64,000 bases of DNA from the NCBI GenBank assembly GCA_965644295.1, contig CBFFRP010000292.1, positions 1 through 64,000 of the forward strand, in the 5' to 3' direction. Positions 11,307 to 22,359 of the stretch are shown piece after piece. Position 1 is the first letter of the stretch, and the number at the start of each line of letters is the position of its first letter. A program made the translations under genes and the position numbers. The notes beneath the pieces were generated by a model. It had not been told where the DNA came from and did no database searches. It saw nothing but the letters and a program-made list of their open reading frames with translations. The stretch is from Paraphysomonas bandaiensis. Taxonomy: Eukaryota; Chrysophyceae.

Positions 11307-11617
11307 GACTACGCTCCGACTTTGCTAAGGAGAAGTTTGAGTTTCCTTCCTACAACGTATGGACAATGTGGGGTTTATGGTGGTTTGGCAATTCTCGCGA
11401 TGAGATTGGTCCCTTGCGGTATGTTCGACCTCTGCAACATTGCGTGGGGAAGAGTAGCAGCACAAACTGCAGTCGAACTTCCAAGGTAATGCGAACACTT
11501 GTTCGATTAGCAATGGAGAAAGGTATCATACGAGGTGATGGTGAAATTACTATGCAGAATAGTAGCTCAGTGTTTGATGCAACATACCCTATTTTGTTAG
11601 ACTTAATATATGCTTAG
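11303..11617 (+). CDS. Continuation of the Crypton-like element ORF, shifted frame
   Basis: A 104-aa frame whose ATG overlaps the stop of the preceding recombinase in the sequence ATGA. It starts MRLRSDFAKEKFEFPSYNVW and has no family of its own. Cryptons of this type have a C-terminal domain after the DNA-joining core, and this frame sits exactly where the rest of it would be. It may be a separately reinitiated product or the tail of the same protein split by an indel; I favour the indel. No introns are needed. Confidence 0.5.
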   Translation: MRLRSDFAKEKFEFPSYNVWTMWGLWWFGNSRDEIGPLRYVRPLQHCVGKSSSTNCSRTSKVMRTLVRLAMEKGIIRGDGEITMQNSSSVFDATYPILLDLIYA

Positions 11618-12002
11618 TCTGTAGCCTATTGGATTTTATATGCGAAATGGGATTTTAGTCATAAAAAAGCTACATAATGCTGTGAATGACATTAGCTCGA
11701 TTAATTTTTATTTTATACTTAAGTTTTATCTGTTTTATACATGTATTTTACGTTAGTTATGATATTATAATATTATTCAAACATTGGAAATTCAAAAAAA
11801 TAATATTCCAGTTCTTACCAACATACATCAAGGCATTCAATTAGGGTTAGATAATAACAAAATAGTATATAATATATATGTGTTGTTATAAACATAATAT
11901 ACATAAAGAATATTATATATATATATATACAGGACGTCTCTTATATACAATAATAACATCTCACTCGCTGCGTGCACTATACGGTATGCATAATGACATA
12001 GC
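11618..12002. other. Non-coding AT-rich stretch
   Basis: Spacer between the Crypton-like element and the next element, with a (TA)n run near 11911-11930. The ends of both elements probably lie here or near here, but I could not find terminal repeats. Confidence 0.4.
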
Positions 12003-15000
12003 TTACAACTTCCTGCTGGTTCTTGCTGCAAATCTGTCAACCAATGATTGTCTGCGAAAGGAGTTTATCTCGGTCTGCATCCGCTGCAATTCTTCCATAT
12101 TTGAAGATAGCTCCAAGATACTTTCGACCTCACCTTTCGAGAAATTGATATCATATGTGGAAGTACAGAGCTTATTGTTTCGTGGTCCAACATTGGCCAT
12201 CATGTTACTTCTCGAAACAGACGTCATATCAACCATACGTGGTGGCGGGCTACGCGATCGGGGCCTTGATGAACGATCACGTCGAAACGTATTACAAGAG
12301 CTTTCCCAGTGAAATGATGGAAGTCTGTCTCTTGATCGAGACCTACGGTGTCTCTCCAGAGACGGGCTACGCGATCGGGGCCTTGATGGACGATCACGTC
12401 GCAATGAAGTACAAGAGCTTTCCCTGTGAAATGATGGAAGTCTGTCTCTCGAACGGGGCCTTGGTGGACGATCACGTCGCAACGAATTACAAGAGCTTTC
12501 CCTGTGAAATGACAGAGGTCTGTCTCTCGAATGGGGTCTATGATATCTCTCCAGAGACGGGCTACGCGATCGGGGCCTTGATGGACGATCACGTCGCAAC
12601 GAATTACAAGAGCTTTCCTTGTGAAATGACAGAGGTCTGTCTCTCGAATGGGGTCTATGATATCTCTCCAGAGACGGGCTACGCGATCGGGGCCTTGATG
12701 GACGATCACGTCGCAACGAATTACAAGAGCTTTCCCTGTGAAATGACAGAGGTCTGTCTCTCGAATGGGGTCTATGATATCTCTCCAGAGACGGGCTACG
12801 CGATCGGGGCCTTGATGGACGATGAAAATAACGCAAGTCTCTGTCTCCGTCACAACTTCTGGAGTGATTCCTGGAAGAAGAATCAACAACGGGTGAATGA
12901 CTGTCAAAGATATGTTGGGTGCAATAATCCGTCTCGCTGCTGGTAACCGTCTGACAGCTGGTACAAGTTGTTGTTACATCACTATCGCTCCTTCTATCCG
13001 GCGTAACAATGAAATCCGCAGGTGCTGGTATTGTTGAAGGAAGATTGGAGTCGCGGTCATCGCAGTTGTCACTGTCTAGGTCTGTGAACTCATCGTCACA
13101 GTATGACAAGTTGCCAGGCAGTTTTCGTGGGGACTTGCGAGTTGCTCTTTTAGGGGTCGAAGCAGGTTGCAACCCCATGACGGAAACTTGAATACCAGGT
13201 AGCGATGGAAGGCAATGCTGTACCGAGGCATGATGACTGATGCCTCTGATACCGCTGGCAAGGGAGTTTAAGCTACCAACAGTGTTAGTTAGCGATATGG
13301 GCTTCACAATGTGAGACCGTGGCACGACGTGTACGCTCGAGAAATCTAAGTCAAACACAAAGTGATGCATTTTGCTTTTCTGGGCATACTGTGATATAGT
13401 GATCCCGCAAAGAGAAACCTTCCGTTGCAAATAGAATGCTTCCTCAGGGATACTGCTTGTCCAATTTGAATAATGTGCTTGACGTTTTTATGCTTCATGA
13501 TATAATACTTATCATAAAACTCTAGGTCACTGCATTGTTTATGCACCAGGGACGTGATACCAACAAATTCATACTTCGCATTTGTGAACATCCTTTCTGG
13601 AATTTTATTTATTACGACAGTCTTCTTGTTGTTTGCTGCAGCAGATGATGGTGTCGACTTTACCCCAGAACCAGCAGTTGAGAGCACATCGTCACCACCA
13701 TGGGAACTTGCATCTTCTCCATCCTCAGTTGGATGGATTTTGCAAAATGCAAAGGGATTTTTTGACTCAATAGGAGAGCCCCACTTCTCATCAAACACCC
13801 ATGGTATTCTCTTCCTTGGGTTGGTAATGTCGGACAGTTTGCCATATGGGCCGTGCTCATGAAGATAATGCTGAGAAAGTCGATCACATCTCTCGGTATT
13901 CACTGGCTGCGACAAATCTGGCTGAAAACCTTTCAGACTGAATCCACATGACGACTGATATTCACTGGTGCTTTGTATTCTGTAATACTGTTCGTTGTAC
14001 CATATGACAAAATGTAGTCGCCCACATTGCGTCAAGAACATAAGCAATAATAAAAATTTCTTGCCCGTGGCCGGATTTACATAGTAACATTGAGAAATTA
14101 TTTCTCTGTATGTACTAAGAAATCCAGAAATTGGCTTGTAAAAATAAATTTTGGGGAGCTCGTCAGCACTGGTATCCGTAAATAATAAGGACATGGATGT
14201 CTCCGTTGGATGACGTTGTACCTTCAAGAATATTCGCGTAACTCCTCCAACCACATGATTTTGCACCTCAAGGTCTGAAAATAGTGAATTATTATTCAAC
14301 GAGGCAAATGAGGAAGTCGAGATGCTTGCATCGGTTCCTTCCTCAGTGTTATTATCAACATCTTCAGCAACAACTCTATCCAAATCATCACATAATATTC
14401 CATCGCTCACAACATTACCACTATCATATTTCTCAGTTCTGGATTCAGAACACGAATGGGAATGCATGTGCGTCTCACAATAACACAAACGGCACAATGA
14501 ACAGTGATCGAAGATATCTTCATCACAACCTTCAGTGTCGCACTCAACGAAGTCATCGTTGAGAACAGCAGATTCTGTATTTTTTGTTATTATACACCCT
14601 TTTTCACCAGACTTGGGCTCCAGTGCCTCAGAGATTATTATATCACTGCTGCCAGAATTTTTCGCAACAATAACACCCTTCTTTAAGTTCGAAAAAAATT
14701 CGTCCTCATCGTCAGATTCTGATTCGGACGCCACCACCTTAGCAATATCATTATTTGAATTTCGTGACTCATAGCCAACGACACCATCATCATTACTGGA
14801 GTTCAAGAATAATTCGTCATCACCTTCAGATTCTGATTCGGACGCCACCACCTTAGCAATATCATTTGAATTCCGGGACTCATAGCCGACGACACCATCA
14901 TCATTCCTGGAATTCAAGAATAATTCGTCATCATCTTCAGATTCTGATTCGGACGCCACAACCATGGATTTCTTGTCATCACGAAGAGTGGGTGGATTCC

Positions 15001-15603
15001 ACGCCAAGGTAAAGTCTTTCTGACATTGATTCATATGTGTAGTCAACTCACTCAAACGAATGTGAAATTGGTCACCCCTGCCTTCACTAGGAACAAGTAA
15101 TTCAAACATATCGTGGTTCTTGCCGTGCAGGAGCAGGGAAATGATGATGCCCTTGTGGCCTTGTGGTTTTGCAGCCGTAACAATGTCTACAGCATTGTAT
15201 CCCGAAGAGTCGTGACATTGTTTGAACGTTATGAATGTCACGCCTTTCAAAGTCGCATACACCTCCACTGAACATATTATACTATAATTAGATATTTGCA
15301 AATATCAAGCAGCAACGACTTACACAAATCTACTGTCAAGTATAGATTTGAAGGCAGCGAATTGGTCTCCCAGCTACAGCACTCCATATGTGCTTCCAGC
15401 TGACATATGTAATTCTTCACAGCAGAAGAAATGAACTTATTGTCCTTCACAGAAACAAACCACCGAGCAACATCAATCCAACTGGGCCCACCGGTGGCCC
15501 TTGCAATACACTGGTACCCACATATTCCAGTATGGGTGGCAGTTATTACTTCACAGTCTGAGGCACTCAAGTAGATATCATTGTCAATTGTGGCAGATAG
15601 CAT
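12003..15603 (-). CDS. Element-encoded OTU-like cysteine protease with zinc cluster and RS-type repeats
   Basis: Three exons (15324-15603, 13454-15267, 12003-13388) join in frame to 1159 aa. The N-terminus resembles OTU-like cysteine proteases: GICGYQCIARATGG with candidate nucleophile Cys28, and LLLHGKNHDMFELLVP with candidate His145, split by the first intron. Three acidic repeats (SESESEDDDELFLNS) follow, then a Cys/His cluster (CDTEGC...HCSLCRLCYCETHMHSH, about 334-365). The last exon encodes tandem Arg/Ser/Pro/His repeats (RPSRPRSRSPSLERYHRPHS) near 884-1090, encoded by DNA units of about 117 bp. OTU proteases cleave ubiquitin chains or polyproteins and are carried by several eukaryotic transposons; the function here is inferred. 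The gene is divergent from the DDE-like transposase gene. The ATG at 15603 is the first in the frame, which remains open upstream without ATG to 15819. Confidence 0.6.
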
Positions 15604-15714
15604 GATTGACCAGGGCTGGTCGCTTATTAGTTGTTGGTATCGTTGTCGTTTGCAAAGAAGAAGGATAATAATGAGGTGCAAGGAGGAGTCAAGCGTTTCA
15701 ACACAAATATGAGA

Positions 15715-16048
15715 AACTGCTGCCGGAATAAAATCCCAAAATGTGGCAGATAAGGGCTTCGAATTTTCCAGCGCAAAAATAAAATCCCAAAAGCAAAATT
15801 TTGAGGGCTTATCTTCCAAAAGCTGAGCCTATTTTGCTTTTGGGAGATAAGCCCTCAAAATTTTGCTTTTGGGATTTTATTTTTGCGCTGGAAAATTCGA
15901 AGCCCTTATCTGCCACATTTTGGGACTTTACCTTGATTTTGCTTTTGGGAGATAAGCCCGAATATTTTTGCTTTTGGGATTTTATTTTTGCGCTGGAAAA
16001 TTCGAAGCCCTTATCTGCCACATTTTGGGATTTTATTCCGGCAGCGGT
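15715..16048. promoter_or_regulatory. Mirrored repeat between two divergent element genes (candidate bidirectional promoter)
   Basis: A unit of about 90-100 bp (GCTGCCGGAATAAAATCCCA ... GGGCTTATCT) occurs once on one strand (15717-15812) and twice in tandem in the opposite orientation (15846-15935 and 15948-16048). The outer halves are mirror images, so both divergent genes begin with the same sequence. Each direction reads an open frame with the same peptide (CFWDFIFALENSKPLSATF) but no ATG. It lies exactly between the first ATGs at 15603 and 16113. A shared promoter/leader is the simplest reading, but no promoter motif proves it. Confidence 0.6.
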
Positions 16049-16112
16049 TTCTCAGCTTCACTTCTTGTTCATATTCTTTACCAGCAATAACCTTAACAAA
16101 CAGCAGTACGTA

Positions 16113-18148
16113 ATGCAGCAACTTCTTATGACTCCTCAACAGCGAACATCATTACCTGAGTCATCTTCCTGTGCCACCGCTTTGACAGCGTCATCCATAA
16201 CTGCAAGCAAGCAAACACCTGCACCCGAATGCACGCCATCTACGAAAATGGCAGAACCCGAAAAGGCTGCTCTTGTACTGTCCCCTGATCACATCGAGTT
16301 GGCTTGCAGCTTTCTTTGTTTGGACGTACGGAACAGCAGTAAATGTCCCAACAACAAGCTGTGCAGGGACTTATTTTCAAGGTCGGAAGGACATGCAGCT
16401 ATCCTTAAATTGAGGAAATCTGTTTGGACCCCTGGCGGACCTTGCGAGAGTCCTTCAGTTGGCACAGTTACTTCTCGCAAGCAAAAGCTGATCGAAGTGT
16501 TGGAATCCTTTCTTGTCGTCAACGATTGTGATGAAAAATATCTGCAGTTTCGCATCAACGGAAAAGTTGTGTGCAAGAGCTTTTTCAAATCTGCCATTGC
16601 AATCCCCACCAAGATGTTTGATAGCAGTGTTGCCTACGTCTTGGAATTGGAAACGAATGCTGGAGTCAAATCGTTCTACAAGCCATTGTCATCCCGAAGA
16701 CAGTTTTGTAAGTCTGACCAGGATGCATTTGTTGTGGGATTCCTGGACAACTTTTTTCAATCTAAGGGAAAACGAAAGCTTGTTGACACTTCGCCAAATA
16801 CCACCGGTTACACGAAGGAGAGCTTTACAATCCGCATGAAATGGATTCAGCTGTATGAAGAACATTATCTGCCACTAGTTGAGAAAGGCGACTTGCCTCT
16901 CGTTGATTATTCCAGATTTTGTGAGTTGAGAGCAAAGCACCGCCCATTGTATGTTCGTCATCGCAAGGTATGTATTTATTTATCTCATTTATGGGTCACA
17001 TATAATCACATCTTTTTCAGGTGTCGAATAAGAAATGGAATCATATGGAATGTCCCGATTGTGTTCTATTAGAAGAAAAATTTTTGCGTAATCCAAGTGA
17101 ACGAGAGCGCTACGAGAAAGAGCTCAACCTTCACTGGGAATATCAAGAGAGCTTTCGAGACAAGTACTGTCAGACCATTGTGAAGGCAGTCGAAAATAGT
17201 GACTTCGACTTATCTATGCATATTGACGGTGCAGCGCCAGATGGGATGAATTATTCTCCGTTTTATTTCAAGGACATCACGGGAGAACCGGCACAGCATT
17301 GTTGTTTGAGGACTCATAATACTTTTGTGAAGATTCATGGATGGGGTCGAATTGTTTTCCAGTCCTATCCACAACTAGAATCCCAATCAAGTAACATGGT
17401 GATTGAGATAATATTAAGGTCAATTCAACTGTACTTGACTAAGACAAACAAGAAAGCGGTGCGCAACATATATCTTCAAATGGATAATGCCAGTCCAAAT
17501 AAGTCAAACGTATTAATCGCTGCGCTTTGCTGTCTTCCTTTGCTTGGTATTTGCCGCAAAGTAAAGTTGTCATATCTGGTTCGAGGACACTCACACACTG
17601 ATGGGGATGGTGACATTGGAATTGCTGGGTCTTATATTATCTCCACGAAAAATCTCCAGACTTTTGAAGATTTCGCTGATGCGGTGAAGAGTGCATTCCG
17701 AAGCAAATCTTCAGGATTTACAGAAGTGGAGCGAATCATTGGGGCCACAGATTACATTGCAATGTTTCCGGAGTACGAACGAAACAACTATGACATGCAC
17801 GGATTGACAACTGCGCACTCAATTCGAATTGTCACGGATGATGAAGGTGTATCACCTTATGTCACTTATTACGACAACTTGAATCATGGTTCGGAAGCTT
17901 GGTTTCCGAGACCGGCGCCGGCCTATCCATGTGGAAATTGGAAGGAGATATTTGCTCATCCTTCTGACCCACTTAGACATGGCTTTCCTATAAGTGGCAC
18001 TTGTACTCCTGTTGCATTGAAAGGAAAGCGTCAACACTGGCAGTACTATATTAGTTACGTCAGTGGAGACACGCAGCAGTTCATGTTGCCTTGTCGAAAC
18101 CACCCTGGAGGCACCTACTTGCACCGAACACGCCCTGTGGAATATTAA
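16113..18148 (+). CDS. DDE-like transposase, DUF7869-type
   Basis: Two exons (16113-16967 and 17021-18148) separated by a 53-bp GTATGT..TTTCAG intron give 660 aa. The C-terminal half resembles the widespread DUF7869-type domain of eukaryotic elements, thought to have an RNase H fold. It has a CPDC zinc pair (about 292) and a His-rich helix before MHIDGAAPDGMNY (first Asp, about 354). Then come the second Asp in LQMDNASPNKSN (about 440) and LVRGHSHTDGDGDIG (about 475). The N-terminal half includes a long region with no recognised domain (HIELACSFLCLDVR...). The first ATG was chosen; upstream frame is open into the mirrored repeat. It is head-to-head with the OTU-like gene and tail-to-tail with the small basic gene at 18209, 60 bp away. 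Active-site reading is by eye. Confidence 0.65.
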
Positions 18149-18208
18149 GGGTACCAGAGCTCCATCACAAACCTCGTCTACGGTGTTTTCATACTTTACA
18201 CTCCTCCA

Positions 18209-18649
18209 TCACACCCATTTTGTCCCTTTAGGATCTCTTTTCGAGAGATTTTCACAAAATTCGATGATATCCTCATCTTGCACACTACCTAAGTAGGGAA
18301 TAGAGTCGGTATTGATTACTTCATGTGGAGTGGATTCCGTCGCAATGACTTCATTCAAGTCAATACGCTCACTCCTGTTGGGGTGCGGATCTCCACTCCT
18401 TTGCTTCTTTCTCTTTGGTTGAGAAGAAGAGAGCTCACGAAATGATACTCCACTCAATTCTCCTTCCGCCTCTACTGATGTTTCAGTTTGAGGAGAAGAT
18501 TGCATTTGAGATGATGTTGTTGCATCTCTTGCTCGTTTCCGAGAGGATTCTCTCTCTCTTTTCGTCTTTTTAGACGAAGAACCCGAAGCAGCTAACAATT
18601 CCTCTATTTGAGGAGCTGCTTTTATTTTGCTTCTCTTACTTTCCCCCAT
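18209..18649 (-). CDS. Small Ser/Lys/Arg-rich nuclear-type protein, probably part of the same element
   Basis: A 146-aa single-exon frame starting MGESKRSKIKAAPQIEELLA. It has several basic clusters that could act as nuclear localisation signals (SSKKTKRERESSRKRAR, PKRKKQR) and an acidic C-terminal half (DLNEVIATEST, DEDIIEF). I recognise no family. It converges on the transposase gene with only 60 bp between stops, so it probably belongs to the element. Composition and length argue for a real gene, but it could be a host gene. Confidence 0.5.
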   Translation of the reverse strand: MGESKRSKIKAAPQIEELLAASGSSSKKTKRERESSRKRARDATTSSQMQSSPQTETSVEAEGELSGVSFRELSSSQPKRKKQRSGDPHPNRSERIDLNEVIATESTPHEVINTDSIPYLGSVQDEDIIEFCENLSKRDPKGTKWV

Positions 18650-19207
18650 AATATTGTTATATCACAGAGATTGAGTACTACTTATTAAGTAATATTACTG
18701 TGGGCTTGCATACATATGTGTATGTGTGCAAAGCAATACCCAAGTACAGAAGTACAAAATAATGATTATTATCGTATAATGAATCATGAATAATACTGTC
18801 TACAATATCAACGGCTAATAATACTGTCTACAATATCAACGGCTATTGCTAATCCCAACAACAATCACATTCCCTACAGTTTGTATTCCTAACTACATGG
18901 TACACGTATACAATACAGTACTGTACTACTAATCATATAATACAGGACATGTACACGTATATATTCTATATGTAAGTGGATAGTCCTACAGTACACCGAA
19001 ATATGAATGAGTACACGAGAACAGTATTATGACTGTAGGGGAGTCTCATAATTTCTTGTCACTAACAATTTCTGTAGTATCTGTCAAGAGACTTGTTTCT
19101 TTGCCTACCTGTAGTGTAGACCGATAAAGAACAACGGGAGTATTGGATCCGTGTCATTGCCAGCCTGTAGTACTGACGACAGTAGATCCGTACATTTTTT
19201 CTCTTCG
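18650..19207. other. Non-coding stretch
   Basis: No gene seen. A 27-28 bp unit (AATACTGTCTACAATATCAA...) is duplicated in tandem at about 18789-18845. The right end of the 12-18.6 kb element should be in this interval. Confidence 0.4.
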
Positions 19208-19501
19208 CATACATACATACATACATACATACATACATACATACATACATACATACATACATACATACATACATACATACATGCATACATACATACATAC
19301 ATACATACATACATACATACATACATACATACATACATACATACATACCTACATACGTACATACATACATACATACATACATACATACATACATACATAC
19401 ATACATACATACATACATACATACATACATACATACATACCTACATACATACATACATACATACATACATACATACATACATACATACATACATACATAC
19501 A

Positions 19502-19532
<31 letters not shown>

Positions 19533-19600
19533 GTACCTACATACCTACATACCTACATACATACATACATACATACATACATGCATACATACATGCATAC
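19208..19600. repeat. (CATA)n tetranucleotide array
   Basis: About 390 bp of almost uninterrupted CATA/TATG repeats with a few point changes. The repeat contains no stop codon in any frame of either strand (HTYI... and MYVC...), so the long frames over it are not genes. Confidence 0.97.
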
Positions 19601-19711
19601 GGAGATCCTTGAGGGGATATTGATGTGGGTTTGGATAGGAATCGAATTCTCTCATCGCCCCTCTTTTATATTCTAGCATAGCCCAGCTTCCAGGTTAAGT
19701 GCGACTTACAG

Positions 19712-21664
19712 ATGGCAGGGCGAGGTTGTAGCATCTCAGGTGCTGTATTCATCCTCATATCTGTCTATACATCTATGTGTATATGTATATATAATCATAT
19801 TGTTATGCAGTGGAGGTCACCAGATCAACTGGAGATGAAACCGAAACATTAACATTACCAGTGGCTCTTCACAGTCCATTACATGTGTTACAAGAGCAAC
19901 TTGAGGAGCTCACAGGAATCTCTCAATCTCGTCAAGTTGTTATATTGTGTGACCTGTCAGATCCCGATAGAAACAATGATACTCTGCTAACAGATAGACA
20001 ATATCAGAGTTTATTTGAATGTGGTATTAGGTATGCTGTCATATATGGGTACGATGGTTTGACATGACTACAGAGACGGATCAGTACTTACCCTGCACCC
20101 ACTTGGTCTAGTGCGTCAGGAATCTAAAGAAGATACACTGCACCGTCTCCATAGACAGGCTAGAGAAACGGAAGAGTCATATGAACTGACTACCAGTATT
20201 ACTGCTGCTAATGCGGACCACTCATACAATGGTATCATGTTTGATGTAGAAGCACGCGGACCCTTCGAGGTGTATGTTATCTCTGTATCTGTTGGAGGTA
20301 TGCTTGGCAGAGTGGTGAGTTCTCTTGAACATGACACACCTTTTAACCGGTGCATGATTTTATTGCTATTTTTGTCTTGATCTTTTTCACAGCGTGTTTT
20401 TGCCCGTGATCGTCCATGGGAGGATGGAGAAATTGAACGGTCCTCTGGGCGGTGGTGGGCACACCAAGGCAGTGTGTCAACAGAGGGTTGGGAAGAAGTT
20501 GCGGACGAGTTCTGTAGCCCATCGTGGGACCACCCGAGGGAAATATTTTTAAGTAGCCCCGTGCGAGTACTACCTGGAAGTCGCATTGCTCTCTATATCC
20601 ATAGCGGCCTTCCGGATGACCTTGGAATACAATACCAGAGCTACCGTGAGGACGTAGTCGTTGCTGAAGATGAACATCTCATGATCTATCCTGGCTTAGG
20701 ACACACTGGATCTGAGCCCTTCGAAGAGGTTCATGGGTGGTATAGAGCGTATAGAGGGTTGGCTGGAAGTTTACGGTACAGCTGTACGAGAAAGGGTTGG
20801 AACATATGGGAACATGCATTGTTTCCACGTCCATTTCGTGATGCTGTTCGTACCATGCTCCTGATCAGACGTCGGGCGGAACTAGCTCACTTCGCGGAAG
20901 GAACGGACACCATGACAGGGAGTCTCACCGTCCGTCCAAGTCGACTTATGGCTTTACCTCTGCACGTTCTGTATTACACCATGGAATTCATGGTGTGTAT
21001 GCCTATTATGTGTGCAGATGTAGTATTTTGTAGTGTCATATTTTGGCAGTAATCTATTGATGGTACATATGTGCAATACTGACCTCATAATTAATCCTTC
21101 TTTCAGCATTGGGATTGGTTTGACGAAGTATCAATGCGACAACAACCATGGAATTCAGAAAACACGGATAATGAAGGCTGGGGGACGCGCAATCCCCACT
21201 CACCTAATTATACTAGAGGTGCAGTGGTTGCCCGCATGTTGACACGGATGTTCATGGAGCAGTTTCCGGAGGAAGGAGGCAGTGATGATGATGATCGCTT
21301 GGGGCCCGCGGAATGGAGTCTAGAACATATGATCGGTTATCTGATAGGTGGATCGGCAATGCACGAGGCAGATTCCATGGGTGTGAGAATTTTGGATGAT
21401 TCTGGTGGAGTGATGACAGTTGAAGATAGTGAAGAAGACGATTGGGATTGCGATGATGAAGATGAGACAAAGGATGACCATCCCAGCTTCGCACCCTCGT
21501 ATGCATATCTGCATAGTGCTAGACAGATGACACACTCAGATGATGAGAATGATGATGAGGAGGATGATGATGATACTGTGGAACATGATGATGGGGACCT
21601 ACACTACCAAGACCTCGACGCTGACGTGGGTAGGTCCAATCGTAGGCCGGGCCCAGACATCTAG
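19712..21664 (+). CDS. Ubiquitin-like plus PHR-like beta-sandwich protein with acidic tail
   Basis: Five exons (19712-19739, 19811-20030, 20074-20314, 20393-20992, 21107-21664) give 548 aa in frame. Residues about 8-90 (VEVTRSTGDETETLTLPV ... RDGSVLTLHPLGL) look like a ubiquitin-like fold. Residues about 125-310 (YNGIMFDVEARGPFEVYVI ... IYPGLGHTGSEPF ... GSLRYS) resemble the PHR-type beta sandwich seen in PAM/highwire ligases and in many protist proteins. The C-terminus has a conserved-looking helical part (WSLEHMIGYLIGGSAMHEAD) and a long Asp/Glu tail (DDENDDEEDDDD). The start was set at 19712 because a 28-nt exon with ATG joins the acceptor at 19811 in frame. A role in ubiquitin signalling is plausible but unproven; I do not recognise a named orthologue. 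Confidence 0.7.
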
Positions 21665-22359
21665 TGATGCTTTGTTACTACGGAATGTAAATATTAACTG
21701 TTGTATAAATTACTACCTGAAATGAAAGTCATGTGAAAATTTTTAGTACAGTTTTCTTATATAGGATGAGTAAGTTGTCATATGTGGATATGTGGTCATA
21801 TTAAAACTCGTCTTTAATGACTTTGTTTCACTTGCTAAAGCCAGTGATTAATCTATATATTCTGTTAATAGGGAACTGTTATTTGTTTACTAATATATTC
21901 TATATCTATATATTTGACTAGTGGAGCAAAATTACTTGGCCCAGAGTCGCGTCATGCGCCATAGGTATACATGTATACATACCACCACATATGTATTCTC
22001 AATCATCCTGACAGCGATGAAATCCTGAATGAATGTAGCATAAACTTTAGCCGTGTATTTATATGTCAAATAAAGATTATTAACAACCGAGTCGTCCTGA
22101 GTGTGTGTATAGTGTACACTGTCTTTGAAAATATGAGATCGATTATATCTCATATATACATCCAGAGTACTTCATGTACAAGCGAAAATAAATGTAGATA
22201 AGCTATAATCATACGTAGCTACAATTTAATGGAACCAACCCCAATAAAAAGTCAACAAAATAACACCGTCAAAAGTGCGCTTGCCTATATGTTTGGAGGG
22301 AGTTATTAGTAATTACAGCAAGACGGCTACGACCAAAGAAACCATGCCATAATGCAAAT
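21665..22359. other. Non-coding stretch between convergent genes
   Basis: AT-rich interval between two genes that end toward each other. No gene or repeat recognised. Confidence 0.5.

Noticed and set aside
12155-12946. Open frames on the plus strand and in a second minus frame across the RS repeats
   Set aside because: They are shadow frames of the tandem repeat encoding the RS region of the 12003-15603 gene.
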